60,467 nucleotides of DNA from Nocardioides sp. Iso805N (GCF_000364605.1 NZ_KB822589.1:1-60467), one strand, 5' to 3'; positions 15,213 to 24,628 are shown, counted from the stretch's first letter. Program-made: numbers and translations. The notes: generated from the letters alone by a model not told the origin.

Positions 15213-16275
15213 CCTCCTGGCGGCGGTCGTGCCGGTGCGTGTAAGCGGCCGCCCGGACGGCTTCGTCGCTCTCGAGACCAGCGCCGAGCGCGCCCCCCAC
15301 CGTCGCGAGGGAGCTGGCGAGCCACACCAGCTTCAGGTAGTCCCCGAAACCGACACCGTGCCCGACACCGTTCTCGAGCAGTCGTGACGGCACCAGCACC
15401 GGTGAGGTCAGTAGTGCGAGCAGCAGGAGTGCGGCGTAGAGGAAGAGCACCCCCAGGACGACCGTCGCCGTCGTCGCCACGTTGAAGAGGGTGACCTGCT
15501 TGCGATCGACCGGATCCGACGTGCGTTCCCAGAGACCAGCCCCGCCGATCAGCGCGACGGTGATCGCAGCGACAGACCCCGCCGCGATCGCCGAGAGCCT
15601 GATCCAGCCCAGCGCTCCGCTGAGCTGCCAGATGTCGGAGGTCACGAGGGCGAACACCCCCGCTGCCAGGGCGGCGGTGAGTGCTCGCGAGAGTCCGATG
15701 GCCAGTCTCCACGGCTGGTTGGCCCGGATCATTCCGATCAGAAGTCGCACGTTCCCGCTGATCACCCGGGCGGTGAACCTCATGCTGCCGTCGCCCTCCG
15801 GCTGCTGGCTCCTGCCGAGCTCCCGGGCGCGGCGTCCAAGCCCAGGAACACCTCCCGAGAGTGCCTGTTCCTCGGTGTCCCCGAGCAAGGTGCGTACGAG
15901 CCCGACGACCGTGTCACGAGTGCGTCGACGCAGTCCGACGGCGCCGAGCGCTGGTAGGCATACGACAGCCACGCCGTGCAGAGGGCTCGCGTGAGCCACC
16001 ACCGGTCGCCGCTGAGCCTTCAGCGGCAGGTCGGTGAGGCAGACGACCAGGTCCCAGTCCTCCTCCAGGAGCCGGCCCCTCGCCGCGGCAACGAGAGTGG
16101 CGTCGTCGGCGGGCGGGTGCACGAGCGCGTCGACAACCGTCGGCACGCGCCATCGGACGTGGGGCAGGTGCACAGCCAACTCGGCCTGCAGATCGACGGC
16201 GAGGGTCGGTGCCAGCTCCGTCGCCGCACCCGGTGCCGAGATGAGTCCGATCGCGACCTCGCCGCCGTCGCTCAT
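15175..16275 (-). CDS. membrane protein of unknown function (366 aa)
   Basis: Unrecognised. The first about 150 residues look soluble with a Rossmann-like flavour (V-A-I-G-L-I-S-A-P-G-A-A, W-D-L-V-V-C-L-T-D-L-P-L). The C-terminal half has four to five membrane segments between about residues 185 and 345. The tail is charged. It overlaps the 3' end of the LuxR gene by 38 bases on the opposite strand. No enzymatic motif is clear. Position beside the chaperone operon suggests a stress or envelope role, but that is inference. Confidence 0.7.
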   Translation of the reverse strand: MSDGGEVAIGLISAPGAATELAPTLAVDLQAELAVHLPHVRWRVPTVVDALVHPPADDATLVAAARGRLLEEDWDLVVCLTDLPLKAQRRPVVAHASPLHGVAVVCLPALGAVGLRRRTRDTVVGLVRTLLGDTEEQALSGGVPGLGRRARELGRSQQPEGDGSMRFTARVISGNVRLLIGMIRANQPWRLAIGLSRALTAALAAGVFALVTSDIWQLSGALGWIRLSAIAAGSVAAITVALIGGAGLWERTSDPVDRKQVTLFNVATTATVVLGVLFLYAALLLLALLTSPVLVPSRLLENGVGHGVGFGDYLKLVWLASSLATVGGALGAGLESDEAVRAAAYTHRHDRRQEVTSGQGGGERPP

Positions 16276-16382
16276 GGGGAGGCGGCCAGGCCGCGCAGAC
16301 GGTTCCGACCCTGCGGTGTCATAGTGCGAGTGTCGGATCCCACGCGCCGGGAGGCAAGGGGCGCGAAGACATGTCCTCGGCC

Positions 16383-17408
16383 TCAGATCGGGCGGTTGAG
16401 CGTCTCCGAAGGAGACTCACCGAACGCCTCCCGGTAGGAGGCGGCGAAGCGGCCCATGTGCAGGATCCCGAGGCCGACGGCGACGGCGCCGACAGTGGTC
16501 GCATCGCGGTCGGCCGCCTGGAGCACCTCTCGCGCACGACGTAGCCGTACCTGGCGCAGGTATCTCATCGGCGGCACGGCGAGGTCTCGACGGAACCCCT
16601 CCTGCAGCGCACGTACGCTCAGGTGCACCTCGGTGGCAAGACGGACCGTCGTCCACGGCTCGGACGGTCGCTCCTCGATCAGCTCCACCGCGTGCCTGAT
16701 CGCTCCGCTCAGCCTGACGGGACGGTCACCGGTCGCGGCGTCGCTGTGGCTGTGCGGCTGACCGAGCAGCAGGCCGTCGCACACGAGACTCTCGAGGTGT
16801 CTACCGAGGAGGGTGTTCCGGCACATGTCCGTGGGGTGGTCGAGCTCGTCCACGAGGAGGTTCAGCACCGTCCGCCAGCGGCGTCCCAGAGGGCTCTGCA
16901 GGTCGGTGGGGGTGAAGTCGAAGGTGAGGCGACCTCTGAGGGGGCGCCCGAGCAGCTGCTCGAGCTCCGCCTCCAGGCTGGCTTGCGGAATCATCAGGCA
17001 CAACTGCTCGCAGTCCGCCGACCACGACATCTCGGCGGGCGCGCCCGGTGAGAACACGAGGCCCTCCCCAGGACCCGTCGTCACGGGCTCGCTGCTCCCG
17101 CGCCTCGACCCCACCCGGCCGCGCAGCGGGATGTTCACATGGACCTCCTCGGCGTCGGCCGTGCGCAGATGGACCCGGCGGCCGTAGGTCAGCCGGCCGA
17201 CAGTGAGCGCACCCAGACGCAGGCCGGCCACCTCCATACCGAGACGTGCGGAACCCCCGGAGAGGTCGAGCCGGTTCGGGAGGTAGAGCTCGGTGACGAC
17301 CCTCTCGGCCTCATCGCGGTCGTCGGTCGTGCTGCGAATGACGGTCGCCAGCGATGGGTCGGTCTCGTCCCAGGTGGGCCCGCAGCTCCCGGCAGCAGCG
17401 GTGCTCAT
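16383..17408 (-). CDS. AraC-family transcriptional regulator
   Basis: A 341-aa regulator. The N-terminal 200 residues resemble the AraC-binding-like (cupin) domain of the type found with AraC/XylS activators. The C-terminal about 100 residues carry two helix-turn-helix units, including H-L-S-V-R-A-L-Q-E-G-F-R-R and P-M-R-Y-L-R-Q-V-R-L-R-R-A-R, then a second recognition helix near G-R-F-A-A-S-Y-R-E-A-F-G-E-S-P. ATG at 17408 has GGGAGAAG upstream. It faces away from the EAL gene. Its target is not evident. Confidence 0.9.
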   Translation of the reverse strand: MSTAAAGSCGPTWDETDPSLATVIRSTTDDRDEAERVVTELYLPNRLDLSGGSARLGMEVAGLRLGALTVGRLTYGRRVHLRTADAEEVHVNIPLRGRVGSRRGSSEPVTTGPGEGLVFSPGAPAEMSWSADCEQLCLMIPQASLEAELEQLLGRPLRGRLTFDFTPTDLQSPLGRRWRTVLNLLVDELDHPTDMCRNTLLGRHLESLVCDGLLLGQPHSHSDAATGDRPVRLSGAIRHAVELIEERPSEPWTTVRLATEVHLSVRALQEGFRRDLAVPPMRYLRQVRLRRAREVLQAADRDATTVGAVAVGLGILHMGRFAASYREAFGESPSETLNRPI

Positions 17409-17708
17409 GGTGCTTCTCCCTACGGTCCTGGGCTCGGCGCCGAAGGCGATAGCGCCCTGTCCCAGGTCGACGGCGGCGCTCCTCGGCCTCTTCGACGCTC
17501 GGGTGGACGCCCTGTCTCGGAGGTCATGCTAGGCGACTCGGCCAGGCGCGGGGGCGCTTGGTGATCCGCCCAGCGCTGTCTGGTGGCCGGAATGCGCAGA
17601 ACCGCGCCGAGGTGGTCGGCACGGCGCTTCATCGGCGTCATCCTCGTGCCGAGGATTCCGAAAACTCGGTCAGGCGCAGGCAGCCCAGGTGAGATGCGGG
17701 AGGGCAAC
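17409..17708. other. intergenic region between divergent AraC and EAL genes
   Basis: About 300 bases without a convincing gene. It must contain the AraC promoter and the EAL promoter, but I see no clear consensus hexamers, long inverted repeats or terminator. Confidence 0.5.
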
Positions 17709-18935
17709 GTGTCGGAGAGCGACGGGCGGCCGGGTCGGCCACCTACGGATGGTGGAGTAGCAGCGCGTCTCGGCACGTCCGCCGACACCCTTGCTGCCAA
17801 AAGTGCCCGCATTTGCGCGGCTTACTCCCAAGCACGTCCCTTTCGCGCGACAGCCGCGATCATGGCCGCTCTCGGCGGCGCGTGGGCCGGGTGCCTCGCC
17901 ATCGGCGGATCGCACAGCGCGGGGACGCACCTGTTCTATGTCGCGATCGTCCTGGCCGCGGTCCGGTTCACCTGGCGCGCGACGGCCGTGGTGGCTGTGG
18001 CCGCGGGCGTGCTGGGCGGACCACTGCTGCCCGCCGACGTCTCCCTGGGCATCGCCCAACAGCCCGACGCATGGATCCCACGACTCGGGATCTTCTTGAT
18101 GATCGGGGTCCTGATCGCGCTGCTCGTCGAGAACCCCGAAGCGACGCTTCGGAGCCGACTGCTGGATGCCATGGCGTCGGCACGGCTGCTTCGGGCACTC
18201 AAGCGCGGCGAGATCGAAGTCTTCTACCAACCGATCTGTCGGGTGCAAGACGACCGGATCACTGGCTTGGAGGCGCTCGCCCGCTGGCGCGGGTCCGCCG
18301 GAGGGTATGTGAGCCCCGGCATCTTCATCCCACCCGCTGAACGAACCGGTGCCATCGCACACCTGGACGAATACGTCCTTCGCCGGGCCATCGCCGCAGC
18401 CCGTGGTTGGCAGAGCGGCGCACAGCCCCTTTACGTCTCGGTGAACCTGTCGGCGACCACGCTGGCGCAGCCGCGGCTGGTCGCCATGATCGACCGGATC
18501 CTCGGCGATGCGGGACTGCCCCCGCATCTCCTGCAGCTCGAGGTCACGGAATCGGCTGCCATCGACGATCTCCCTGGCGCCGTCCGTCAGCTGGAGGCGT
18601 TGCGCGCACGGGGGGTGAAGGTGGCCATCGACGACTTCGGGGCGGGCCAGGCCTCCGTCAGCTACCTTCAGAACCTTCCCGTGGATGTCGTCAAGATCGA
18701 CCGTTGCATCGTGTCAGCCGCAACCTCCGATGACCGAAGTCGCCGCCTGCTCGAGGGCGTGGCACACATGTGCGACCTTCTGGGCCTGCAGGTCATCGCC
18801 GAAGGTGTCGAGCTCGCCGAGCAGCTCACGTGCCTGCGCGAGATCGGGGTGCCGATGGCGCAGGGCTTCCTGCTCGGCCGTCCGGCTCCCGCAGGCGAGA
18901 TCCACGCCCTCCTCGACGTATCGGCGTTGCGGTGA
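17709..18935 (+). CDS. membrane-anchored EAL-domain cyclic-di-GMP phosphodiesterase
   Basis: About 408 aa. GTG at 17709 follows GGGAGGGC; ATG at 17694 is an alternative. Several membrane segments (about residues 45-135) precede an EAL domain from about residue 160. Key residues look intact: the E-A-L signature (G-L-E-A-L-A-R-W), V-N-L-S-A, the metal-binding E of L-E-V-T-E-S, the D-D-F-G-A-G loop, V-V-K-I-D and I-A-E-G-V-E. It should hydrolyse c-di-GMP to pGpG. There is no GGDEF domain; the membrane part is probably the sensor. Its stop overlaps the next gene (GTGA), implying coupled expression. Confidence 0.9.
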   Translation: MSESDGRPGRPPTDGGVAARLGTSADTLAAKSARICAAYSQARPFRATAAIMAALGGAWAGCLAIGGSHSAGTHLFYVAIVLAAVRFTWRATAVVAVAAGVLGGPLLPADVSLGIAQQPDAWIPRLGIFLMIGVLIALLVENPEATLRSRLLDAMASARLLRALKRGEIEVFYQPICRVQDDRITGLEALARWRGSAGGYVSPGIFIPPAERTGAIAHLDEYVLRRAIAAARGWQSGAQPLYVSVNLSATTLAQPRLVAMIDRILGDAGLPPHLLQLEVTESAAIDDLPGAVRQLEALRARGVKVAIDDFGAGQASVSYLQNLPVDVVKIDRCIVSAATSDDRSRRLLEGVAHMCDLLGLQVIAEGVELAEQLTCLREIGVPMAQGFLLGRPAPAGEIHALLDVSALR

Positions 18936-19468
18936 ACACCCTGGGCGGTGGGGCTCCCCGGCAGCCGCGCTTCTTCAAGAGCAAGTCGCCTGCGGCGTTC
19001 GTGGACAGGCGGCTCTGGCGTGGGTGGGACCGAGATTCCCCCAGCGCACAGCAGGAGCGCCCTGAGCAGGATGACCTGACCGTGCAGGCGCCGGTGGGGC
19101 CTACCTATCGCGTTGCCGCCTATACCGTCCGCCCGTCCGGCTTTCACGACCTCGACAGTGCGGCCAAGGAGCGTTGGTGCCTTTCGGTGGTCGACGCTGG
19201 GAACGGGTGGGCGATCCGGCGCGGGGACAGGTGCCTCAACATCGCGCTTCAGTGGGAGGACGAACGCGAGGCCGCCCTCTGCGACGCTCAGTTCGTTCTT
19301 CGGTGTCGTTACAACGAGCACGCGGCGCTTCTGCGTGCCAGGCGCGTGGTGGACAGGCTGGAAGTGGCCGGCCTGACCTTCGACGAGTTCGCCATGAAGG
19401 TGTGGGCCTCCAACGACGGTGGCGTGGTCGGCCTGCCGGACCACAGTCGCCCAGCGACTGAGCTCTAG
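18932..19468 (+). CDS. hypothetical protein coupled to the EAL gene (178 aa)
   Basis: GTG at 18932 overlaps the EAL stop by four bases. A later GTG near 19081 is possible because the first 50 residues are low in complexity. The central part (Y-R-V-A-A-Y-T-V-R-P-S-G-F-H-D-L) and the Trp/Cys-bearing W-C-L-S-V-V-D-A-G-N-G-W suggest a small mixed alpha/beta domain. No membrane segment or known motif is seen and I do not recognise the family. Coupling to a c-di-GMP enzyme hints at a related function only by context. Its stop overlaps that of the opposite ABC permease gene. Confidence 0.65.
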   Translation: MNTLGGGAPRQPRFFKSKSPAAFVDRRLWRGWDRDSPSAQQERPEQDDLTVQAPVGPTYRVAAYTVRPSGFHDLDSAAKERWCLSVVDAGNGWAIRRGDRCLNIALQWEDEREAALCDAQFVLRCRYNEHAALLRARRVVDRLEVAGLTFDEFAMKVWASNDGGVVGLPDHSRPATEL

Positions 19469-21969
19469 CTGGCCGCGATGGCGTCCAGCACTTCCATCCT
19501 GGTCGAGCGCCGAGCCGGGAGCAGGGCTGCCAGGACACCCAGGAGTACGCCGAGCACCAGGATCACGATGAGCTCCACCCACGGGATGCTCGGTGTGATC
19601 GTGGCCTGGCTCAGCCGGTTGAAGGACAGCACGAGCAGGAGTGAGACCACCAAGCCGGTGAGCATGCCGCCGAGGGTGCCGAGCAGCGAGATCAGCACCG
19701 ATTCCAAGGTGACCATCCGTCGTACGCGCTTGTCGGTCATCCCGATGATCCGGAGCAGCCCGAGCTCACGACGGCGTTCGAGGATCGAGAGCGACATCGT
19801 GTTGATGATGCCGATCAGAGCGATGACCACGCTCATCAGCAGCAGTCCGGTGACGGCCTTGATCAGGAAGTCGAACACGCTCCGGATGAGCTTGCCGACC
19901 GCGTTGCCCTCCTGCGCGGTGATGTCGGGACGGAGGTCGGCGAGGTTCTGGATGGCGTCCTTCGTGCTCCCCTGCGCACCGGAGGCGATGTCGACGAACG
20001 CGACGGTGGGTGCGACGTCGCCCACCAGCGAGTCGAAGGTGTGCTCGTCGATGATGCTGCCCGTCTGACCGGTGTCCTGGGTCGGAGCCAGCACCGCGAC
20101 CACCCGCAGCTGGACGTCCTTGCCGCGGCTGTCCTTCACCGTGACCGTGCTCCCGACGGCGGGGACCTTGCCCTCGCCGGTGTCGAGGACGGCGATGGTG
20201 CCGGTGGTCAGGTCGGCCAGGCTCCCATTCTCCGCCTTGATGCTGGCGATCTTCGCCATCTGCGCGACGTCGCCGGCGGATGCGATCGAGGCCTTGCTGT
20301 CGATGGTGACGGGTTCACGTCGGAACGCGACGACCTCGTTGACGTCCTTCACGTCGCGCAGCTTCGCGACGAAGGCCGGGTCGATGGTGCCGCCGGTGCT
20401 GACCACGACGTAGTCGGCCGACTGCAGGTCGTTGACCTGCTGGATAGCGAAGTCGCGGATGCTGGCCCCCGCTACGGCGACCAGCGTCACCAGGAAGACG
20501 CCGATGAGGAGGGCGTTCGCGGTGGTGGCGGTCCGCTTCGGGCTCCGGACCGAGTTGTCGACAGCGAGTCGGCCCTCGATGCCGAACCGCTCGAGCAGCG
20601 GTCGGGCGGCGCGGGCACCACCCCGCGCGAGGTACGGCGCCCCGACGAAGACCGATGCCACGAAGGCGACGACACCCAGGCCGATGACGGCCAGGCTGGA
20701 CCCGGCGAGCATGGCGACCAGCCCCAGCACACCGAGGACGACACACACGATGCCGCGCGTGCGTCCCAGCGACGCGGACTCGGTGGCCGCTTCCCGCATC
20801 GCCTCGATCGGCTCTGTCCGGCCGGCCCGGCGGGCCGGGATCATCACCGACAACACCGTGATGATCGTGCCGAGGAGCAGCCCGCTGACGATGGTGGACG
20901 TGCTCACGGACAGACCACCCGGCAAGGTGTTGCCGGTCGCCTTCAGGACGCCCTCCAGCGCCAGCGTCAGGAGGTATCCGGTGATCACGCCGAGCACGGA
21001 CCCGACGATCCCCAGCACGACCCCCTCGAGCCGCAGCGAGCGCTTGAGCTGTCGAGGGGTGGCACCGATCGCGGCGAGCACGGCGAGCTCGCGCAGCCGC
21101 TGGGCCACGATGACGCTGAAGGTGTTGTAGATGACGAACCCGCCGACCAGGAGGGCCAGCACCGCGAAGGCCTGCAACGCCTTCTTCAGCCCCTGGGCGA
21201 AGGAGCCGTTCGCATCCCGCTGGTCCTGGCGGAACTCGTTGCCCGTCTGGACGTTGAATCCGTCCGGGATCACCTGTCCCGCCTCAGCCACCAGCGTGCT
21301 GGGGTCGTTGCCGCGCAGGTAGAACGAGGCGTACTCCTGCTGGCCGTTGTTGAGCCAGGTGAAGGCGTCGGGCTCGCTGATGGACACCGTGCCACCGGTG
21401 TCGAGGGCGTCGGAGTCGCCGAAATCAGTGATCCCGACCAGCGTGACCTTCTGCTTGCCGGCCAATGTCAGCAAGGTGAGGGACTCGCCGACTTTCAGGT
21501 GCTGGTCGTCCGCCGTCCCCTGGTCGACCGCGATCTGACCGCTGCTGGTCGGTGCCTTGCCCTCGGTGACGGTGAGGGGATTGAGCTCCTTGTCGGTGAT
21601 CCACAGCCGGCCGGTCGCCGAGGTCGCGAACGGCTTGCCGTCCTCGGCCTGGAACGCCACCGGGGCGGTCAGGATGCCGGCGCCGCCGTCGACACCTGGC
21701 AGAGCGAGCAGGTGGTCAACCGAAGACTGTGGCAGCTTCAGCGGCTCAGGCTCGGCGCCGGTGCTCGCCACCGTGGTGGTGTCATCGGGGACGACAGCGA
21801 CATCGACGGTGCCGTACTGGGCGTCGACGTTGCCATCGAGCGAGGAGATGATGCCGTCGGAGATCACGCTGACGGCGACGAAGAAGCCGACGCCGGCGCT
21901 GATCGCGACGAGGGTGGCCAGGTAGCGCGCGAGGTTGTGCCGCACGCTGCTCAGGACGAGCTTGATCAT
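19465..21969 (-). CDS. FtsX-like ABC transporter permease (MacB/LolE-type, 834 aa)
   Basis: Large permease with two FtsX modules. An N-terminal membrane helix (about 15-40) and an extracytoplasmic MacB-PCD-like domain (about 45-260) precede the first three-helix bundle (about 275-400). A second extracellular domain follows, then a C-terminal three-helix FtsX bundle (about 690-815). The sequence V-A-Q-R-L-R-E-L-A-V-L-A-A-I-G-A-T is the usual FtsX coupling-helix signature, repeated as L-E-R-R-R-E-L-G-L-L-R-I-I-G. It pairs with the ATPase gene upstream, six bases away, to form an exporter or mechanotransmitting complex. Substrate unknown. Confidence 0.92.
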   Translation of the reverse strand: MIKLVLSSVRHNLARYLATLVAISAGVGFFVAVSVISDGIISSLDGNVDAQYGTVDVAVVPDDTTTVASTGAEPEPLKLPQSSVDHLLALPGVDGGAGILTAPVAFQAEDGKPFATSATGRLWITDKELNPLTVTEGKAPTSSGQIAVDQGTADDQHLKVGESLTLLTLAGKQKVTLVGITDFGDSDALDTGGTVSISEPDAFTWLNNGQQEYASFYLRGNDPSTLVAEAGQVIPDGFNVQTGNEFRQDQRDANGSFAQGLKKALQAFAVLALLVGGFVIYNTFSVIVAQRLRELAVLAAIGATPRQLKRSLRLEGVVLGIVGSVLGVITGYLLTLALEGVLKATGNTLPGGLSVSTSTIVSGLLLGTIITVLSVMIPARRAGRTEPIEAMREAATESASLGRTRGIVCVVLGVLGLVAMLAGSSLAVIGLGVVAFVASVFVGAPYLARGGARAARPLLERFGIEGRLAVDNSVRSPKRTATTANALLIGVFLVTLVAVAGASIRDFAIQQVNDLQSADYVVVSTGGTIDPAFVAKLRDVKDVNEVVAFRREPVTIDSKASIASAGDVAQMAKIASIKAENGSLADLTTGTIAVLDTGEGKVPAVGSTVTVKDSRGKDVQLRVVAVLAPTQDTGQTGSIIDEHTFDSLVGDVAPTVAFVDIASGAQGSTKDAIQNLADLRPDITAQEGNAVGKLIRSVFDFLIKAVTGLLLMSVVIALIGIINTMSLSILERRRELGLLRIIGMTDKRVRRMVTLESVLISLLGTLGGMLTGLVVSLLLVLSFNRLSQATITPSIPWVELIVILVLGVLLGVLAALLPARRSTRMEVLDAIAAS

Positions 21970-21975
21970 GTGGGC

Positions 21976-22728
21976 TCAGCCCTCGAACTGCTTCATCCGG
22001 TCCAGCACCCGATCGGCGGTCGGGTCATCCATCGAGTCGACGATCTGGCCGTCGGCGAGGAAGAGCACCCGGTTCGCGTACGACGCGGCGTGCGGGTCGT
22101 GGGTGACCATCACGATCGTCTGCCCGGTGTCGTCGACGGCACGGCGCATGAACGTCAGGATCTCGATGCCGGTGCGCGAGTCGAGGGCTCCGGTGGGCTC
22201 GTCGGCGAAGATGATGTCGGGCTTCGGCACCAGGGCACGCGCGACGGCGACGCGCTGCTGCTGGCCTCCGGACAGCTGGCTCGGCAGGTTGCCGAGCCGG
22301 TCCTGGAGACCGACCGTCCGCATGATCTCGTCGAACCACGCGTCGTTCGCCTTGGTCCCGGCCAAGGTGAGCGGGAGCAGGATGTTCTCCTTCGCCGTCA
22401 GCGAGGGGATCAGGTTGTACTGCTGGAAGATGAACCCCAGCCGATCCCGCCGCAGCAGGGTCAGCTGGGTCTTGTTCAGCTTCGAGATGTCGGTGTCCCC
22501 GATGTAGGCCGAACCCGACGTCAACCGGTCGAGTCCGGCGACGCACTGCATCAGCGTGCTCTTGCCGGAGCCCGACGGGCCCATGATCGCGGTGAACTCG
22601 TGCTCGGGGAAGTCGACCGTCACCCCGGCGAGGGCGTGGACCGCGGCCTCACCGGTCCCGTAGGTCTTGCGAGCGTCGACAGCACGCGCGGCCGCCGATC
22701 GGGTGGGCGCCTCGGTGGAGGTGGTCAT
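21976..22728 (-). CDS. ABC transporter ATP-binding protein (MacB/LolD type)
   Basis: A 250-aa ATPase with Walker A G-P-S-G-S-G-K-S-T, Q-loop F-I-F-Q-Q-Y-N-L-I, signature L-S-G-G-Q-Q-Q-R, Walker B D-I-I-F-A-D-E-P and H-loop V-T-H-D. The D-E-P-T-G-A-L-D motif and overall length match the LolD/MacB subclass that partners FtsX permeases. ATG at 22728. First gene of a two-gene operon with the permease that follows. No adaptor or outer-membrane partner is present, as expected for a monoderm. Confidence 0.94.
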   Translation of the reverse strand: MTTSTEAPTRSAAARAVDARKTYGTGEAAVHALAGVTVDFPEHEFTAIMGPSGSGKSTLMQCVAGLDRLTSGSAYIGDTDISKLNKTQLTLLRRDRLGFIFQQYNLIPSLTAKENILLPLTLAGTKANDAWFDEIMRTVGLQDRLGNLPSQLSGGQQQRVAVARALVPKPDIIFADEPTGALDSRTGIEILTFMRRAVDDTGQTIVMVTHDPHAASYANRVLFLADGQIVDSMDDPTADRVLDRMKQFEG

Positions 22729-22929
22729 CGGCTCTCATCTCGTCGTGATCACATCGGTCGCTCGAGCATCGATCGAACCCGATCCTGGCATCCTCACCCT
22801 CCCTCGTACCGGGCGAATCGCCCCTTTGCCAGGCGACAGAGGTCACAGGGTCTGACCGTGCACCGGGCGATCCGGTGGTTTGCGGCGGCGATCAGGTTCG
22901 TGGCATGACCCCCCGCCTTCACTGGCACG

Positions 22930-23631
22930 GTGAGCAACCCCCACCCCGGGCGTGCCGGTTCGCGGCGCGTCCTGCGACTGCGCGCGGCGACGGCCGCTGC
23001 GGCAGGCGCCGTACTCCTTGCTGCCTGCGCTGTAGCCCGACCGGTCGATGTCGACCTCGCCGGTCCGACGGGCGGGGCGTCAGGACCCTCGAGCGTGCGC
23101 GTGGCCGAGGAGCAGATGCCTCGGGCGCCCCGTGACGAGGTCTCCTGGCTGCGTGCCGTCGACACCGCGTACGCCGACGTCGACGGCGGCCGTGGAGCCG
23201 AGGCATGGTTGCGCCGCCGGATGGATCACCGAGGCCCGGACGAACGCCTGGCGGTGATCATGGGCATCGACGACGTCATGGTCCAGACCCACTTCGCAGG
23301 GGTCGGGACCCTCGTCCCCCGCTCGGTCCGGTTCGTGCGGACGGCGCACGCCCTGGGCTACGGCGTCTTCTACGTCACCGGGCGCTCCTACGCCCACGGT
23401 CTGCAGCGCATCGAGAGCTTCCTGGCGCGGAGCAACGTTCCCGCAGACGGCGTCTGCGGCCGTCCGCCCGGGGCGGACGACGAGCAGTCGGCCAAGGCCC
23501 AGTGTCGCGAAGCGATCCGGGCACAGGGCTACACCCTCGCGGCGTCCGTCGCCGCCGACGGCGCCAGCTTCATCGGGTCGCCGCGGGCCGAGCAGGAGAT
23601 CCGTCTCCCCGACTTCGCGCAGCGCGCCTGA
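22930..23631 (+). CDS. HAD acid-phosphatase-like lipoprotein with catalytic Asp lost
   Basis: A 233-aa exported protein. A lipobox L-A-A-C puts the lipidated Cys at residue 33. The rest aligns with the secreted HAD (class B acid phosphatase-like) protein at 44664: both have a Q-T-H after motif I and a V-T-G-R motif II. The nucleophile motif D-I-D of the paralogue is G-I-D here (residues 112-114), and the later acidic motif (D-I-G-N-R-K-T-D-L) is replaced by S-V-A-A-D-G-A-S-F. It is therefore probably not a phosphatase. GTG at 22930 was chosen for the signal peptide. Operon with the PAP2 gene, 31 bases apart. Confidence 0.8.
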   Translation: MSNPHPGRAGSRRVLRLRAATAAAAGAVLLAACAVARPVDVDLAGPTGGASGPSSVRVAEEQMPRAPRDEVSWLRAVDTAYADVDGGRGAEAWLRRRMDHRGPDERLAVIMGIDDVMVQTHFAGVGTLVPRSVRFVRTAHALGYGVFYVTGRSYAHGLQRIESFLARSNVPADGVCGRPPGADDEQSAKAQCREAIRAQGYTLAASVAADGASFIGSPRAEQEIRLPDFAQRA

Positions 23632-23662
23632 CCACCACCCACCTCGGAGAGGACCATCCCCT

Positions 23663-24307
23663 GTGCCTTCGGCAACAGCCCCACCCGCCCGGACCGTCAT
23701 GACGATCGACGACGGCTGGTACCGCGCGGTCAACTCGTTCGCGCAGCACTCAGGTTGGCTGCACCGGCCGATGGAGGTCTACACGCTGGTCGGCATCGCA
23801 GCGCTGGCGGCGCTGGCGGTGCTCGCCTGGTGGTCGGCCCGTGCGCATGCCGATCGGCGGGCGATGGCCGCCGTGGCATGGCTCGGCCTCGGGACGGTGC
23901 TCTCGATCGTGGCCGGCCTGGGTCTCAAGCAGGTCTTCCAGGAGGCCCGGCCCTGCCGGACGATCGCCCTGACGACGGTGCAGGCCTGCCCGGGCACCAC
24001 GGACTACTCGTTCCCCTCGGACCACGTGACGGTGGCCGTGGCGCTCGCGCTGGGTCTGTGGCTGGTCAACCACAAGCTCGGCCTCGTCGCCTTCGCGCTC
24101 GCCGCCGTCGAGGGCTTCTCCCGGGTCTACCTGGGTCAGCACTATCCCCACGACGTCATCGGTGCGGTGGTGCTGAGCTCCGCCATCATGCTCGGCGGGT
24201 GGCTGCCCGCGCGCGGGCCACTGATCCGACTGATCGCGACGCTGGAACGGACGCCGCTGCGGGCGATCTTCACCGTTTCGCGACCTGAGCGACAGGCGAC
24301 GACCTAG
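23663..24307 (+). CDS. PAP2-family membrane phosphatase
   Basis: A 214-aa protein with five or six membrane segments. All three PAP2 signature blocks are present: K-Q-V-F-Q-E-A-R-P, P-S-D-H-V-T-V-A (the usual PSGH with Asp) and S-R-V-Y-L-G-Q-H-Y-P-H-D-V. It should dephosphorylate a lipid phosphate or polyprenyl diphosphate at the outer face of the membrane; undecaprenyl diphosphate is a fair guess. GTG start at 23663 after GAGAGGAC. Located directly behind the HAD-like lipoprotein gene and convergent, with a four-base overlap, with the next one. Confidence 0.9.
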   Translation: MPSATAPPARTVMTIDDGWYRAVNSFAQHSGWLHRPMEVYTLVGIAALAALAVLAWWSARAHADRRAMAAVAWLGLGTVLSIVAGLGLKQVFQEARPCRTIALTTVQACPGTTDYSFPSDHVTVAVALALGLWLVNHKLGLVAFALAAVEGFSRVYLGQHYPHDVIGAVVLSSAIMLGGWLPARGPLIRLIATLERTPLRAIFTVSRPERQATT

Positions 24308-24555
24308 GCGTGGGTCACGACCGAGCCGCCCGACAGCTTCCGCGCGATCGAGTAGATCGAGACGGCGGCCCACACGCCCTCGAGCAGGATGAAGCCCCAC
24401 TCGCGGCCGATCACGGCCGTCGCGGTCAGGGCCGCTGAGCCGATCGCGTTGACCGCGAGGTAGGCGTAACCGGACTGCTGCAGCCGGCCGCCGAGGGCCG
24501 CGATGAACGCGGCGAGGATCAGGACCGAGCCGAGGATCTGAATGACGTCGTACAT
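24304..24555 (-). CDS. CBU_0592-family small membrane protein
   Basis: About 83 aa with three hydrophobic segments: I-L-G-S-V-L-I-L-A-A-F-I-A-A-L, Y-L-A-V-N-A-I-G-S-A-A-L-T and W-G-F-I-L-L-E-G-V-W-A-A-V-S. This pattern matches the CBU_0592-type membrane family, whose function is unknown. ATG at 24555 is supported by GGAG eight bases upstream; upstream ATGs lack one. It lies downstream of, and in the same direction as, the MerR gene. Confidence 0.75.
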   Translation of the reverse strand: MYDVIQILGSVLILAAFIAALGGRLQQSGYAYLAVNAIGSAALTATAVIGREWGFILLEGVWAAVSIYSIARKLSGGSVVTHA

Positions 24556-24628
24556 GACGAGGATCTCCATCGGCGTCGTCTTGTCGCTGACCGGGTACGA
24601 CGCCCTCGTCCGGGACGCCGGCACGGCG

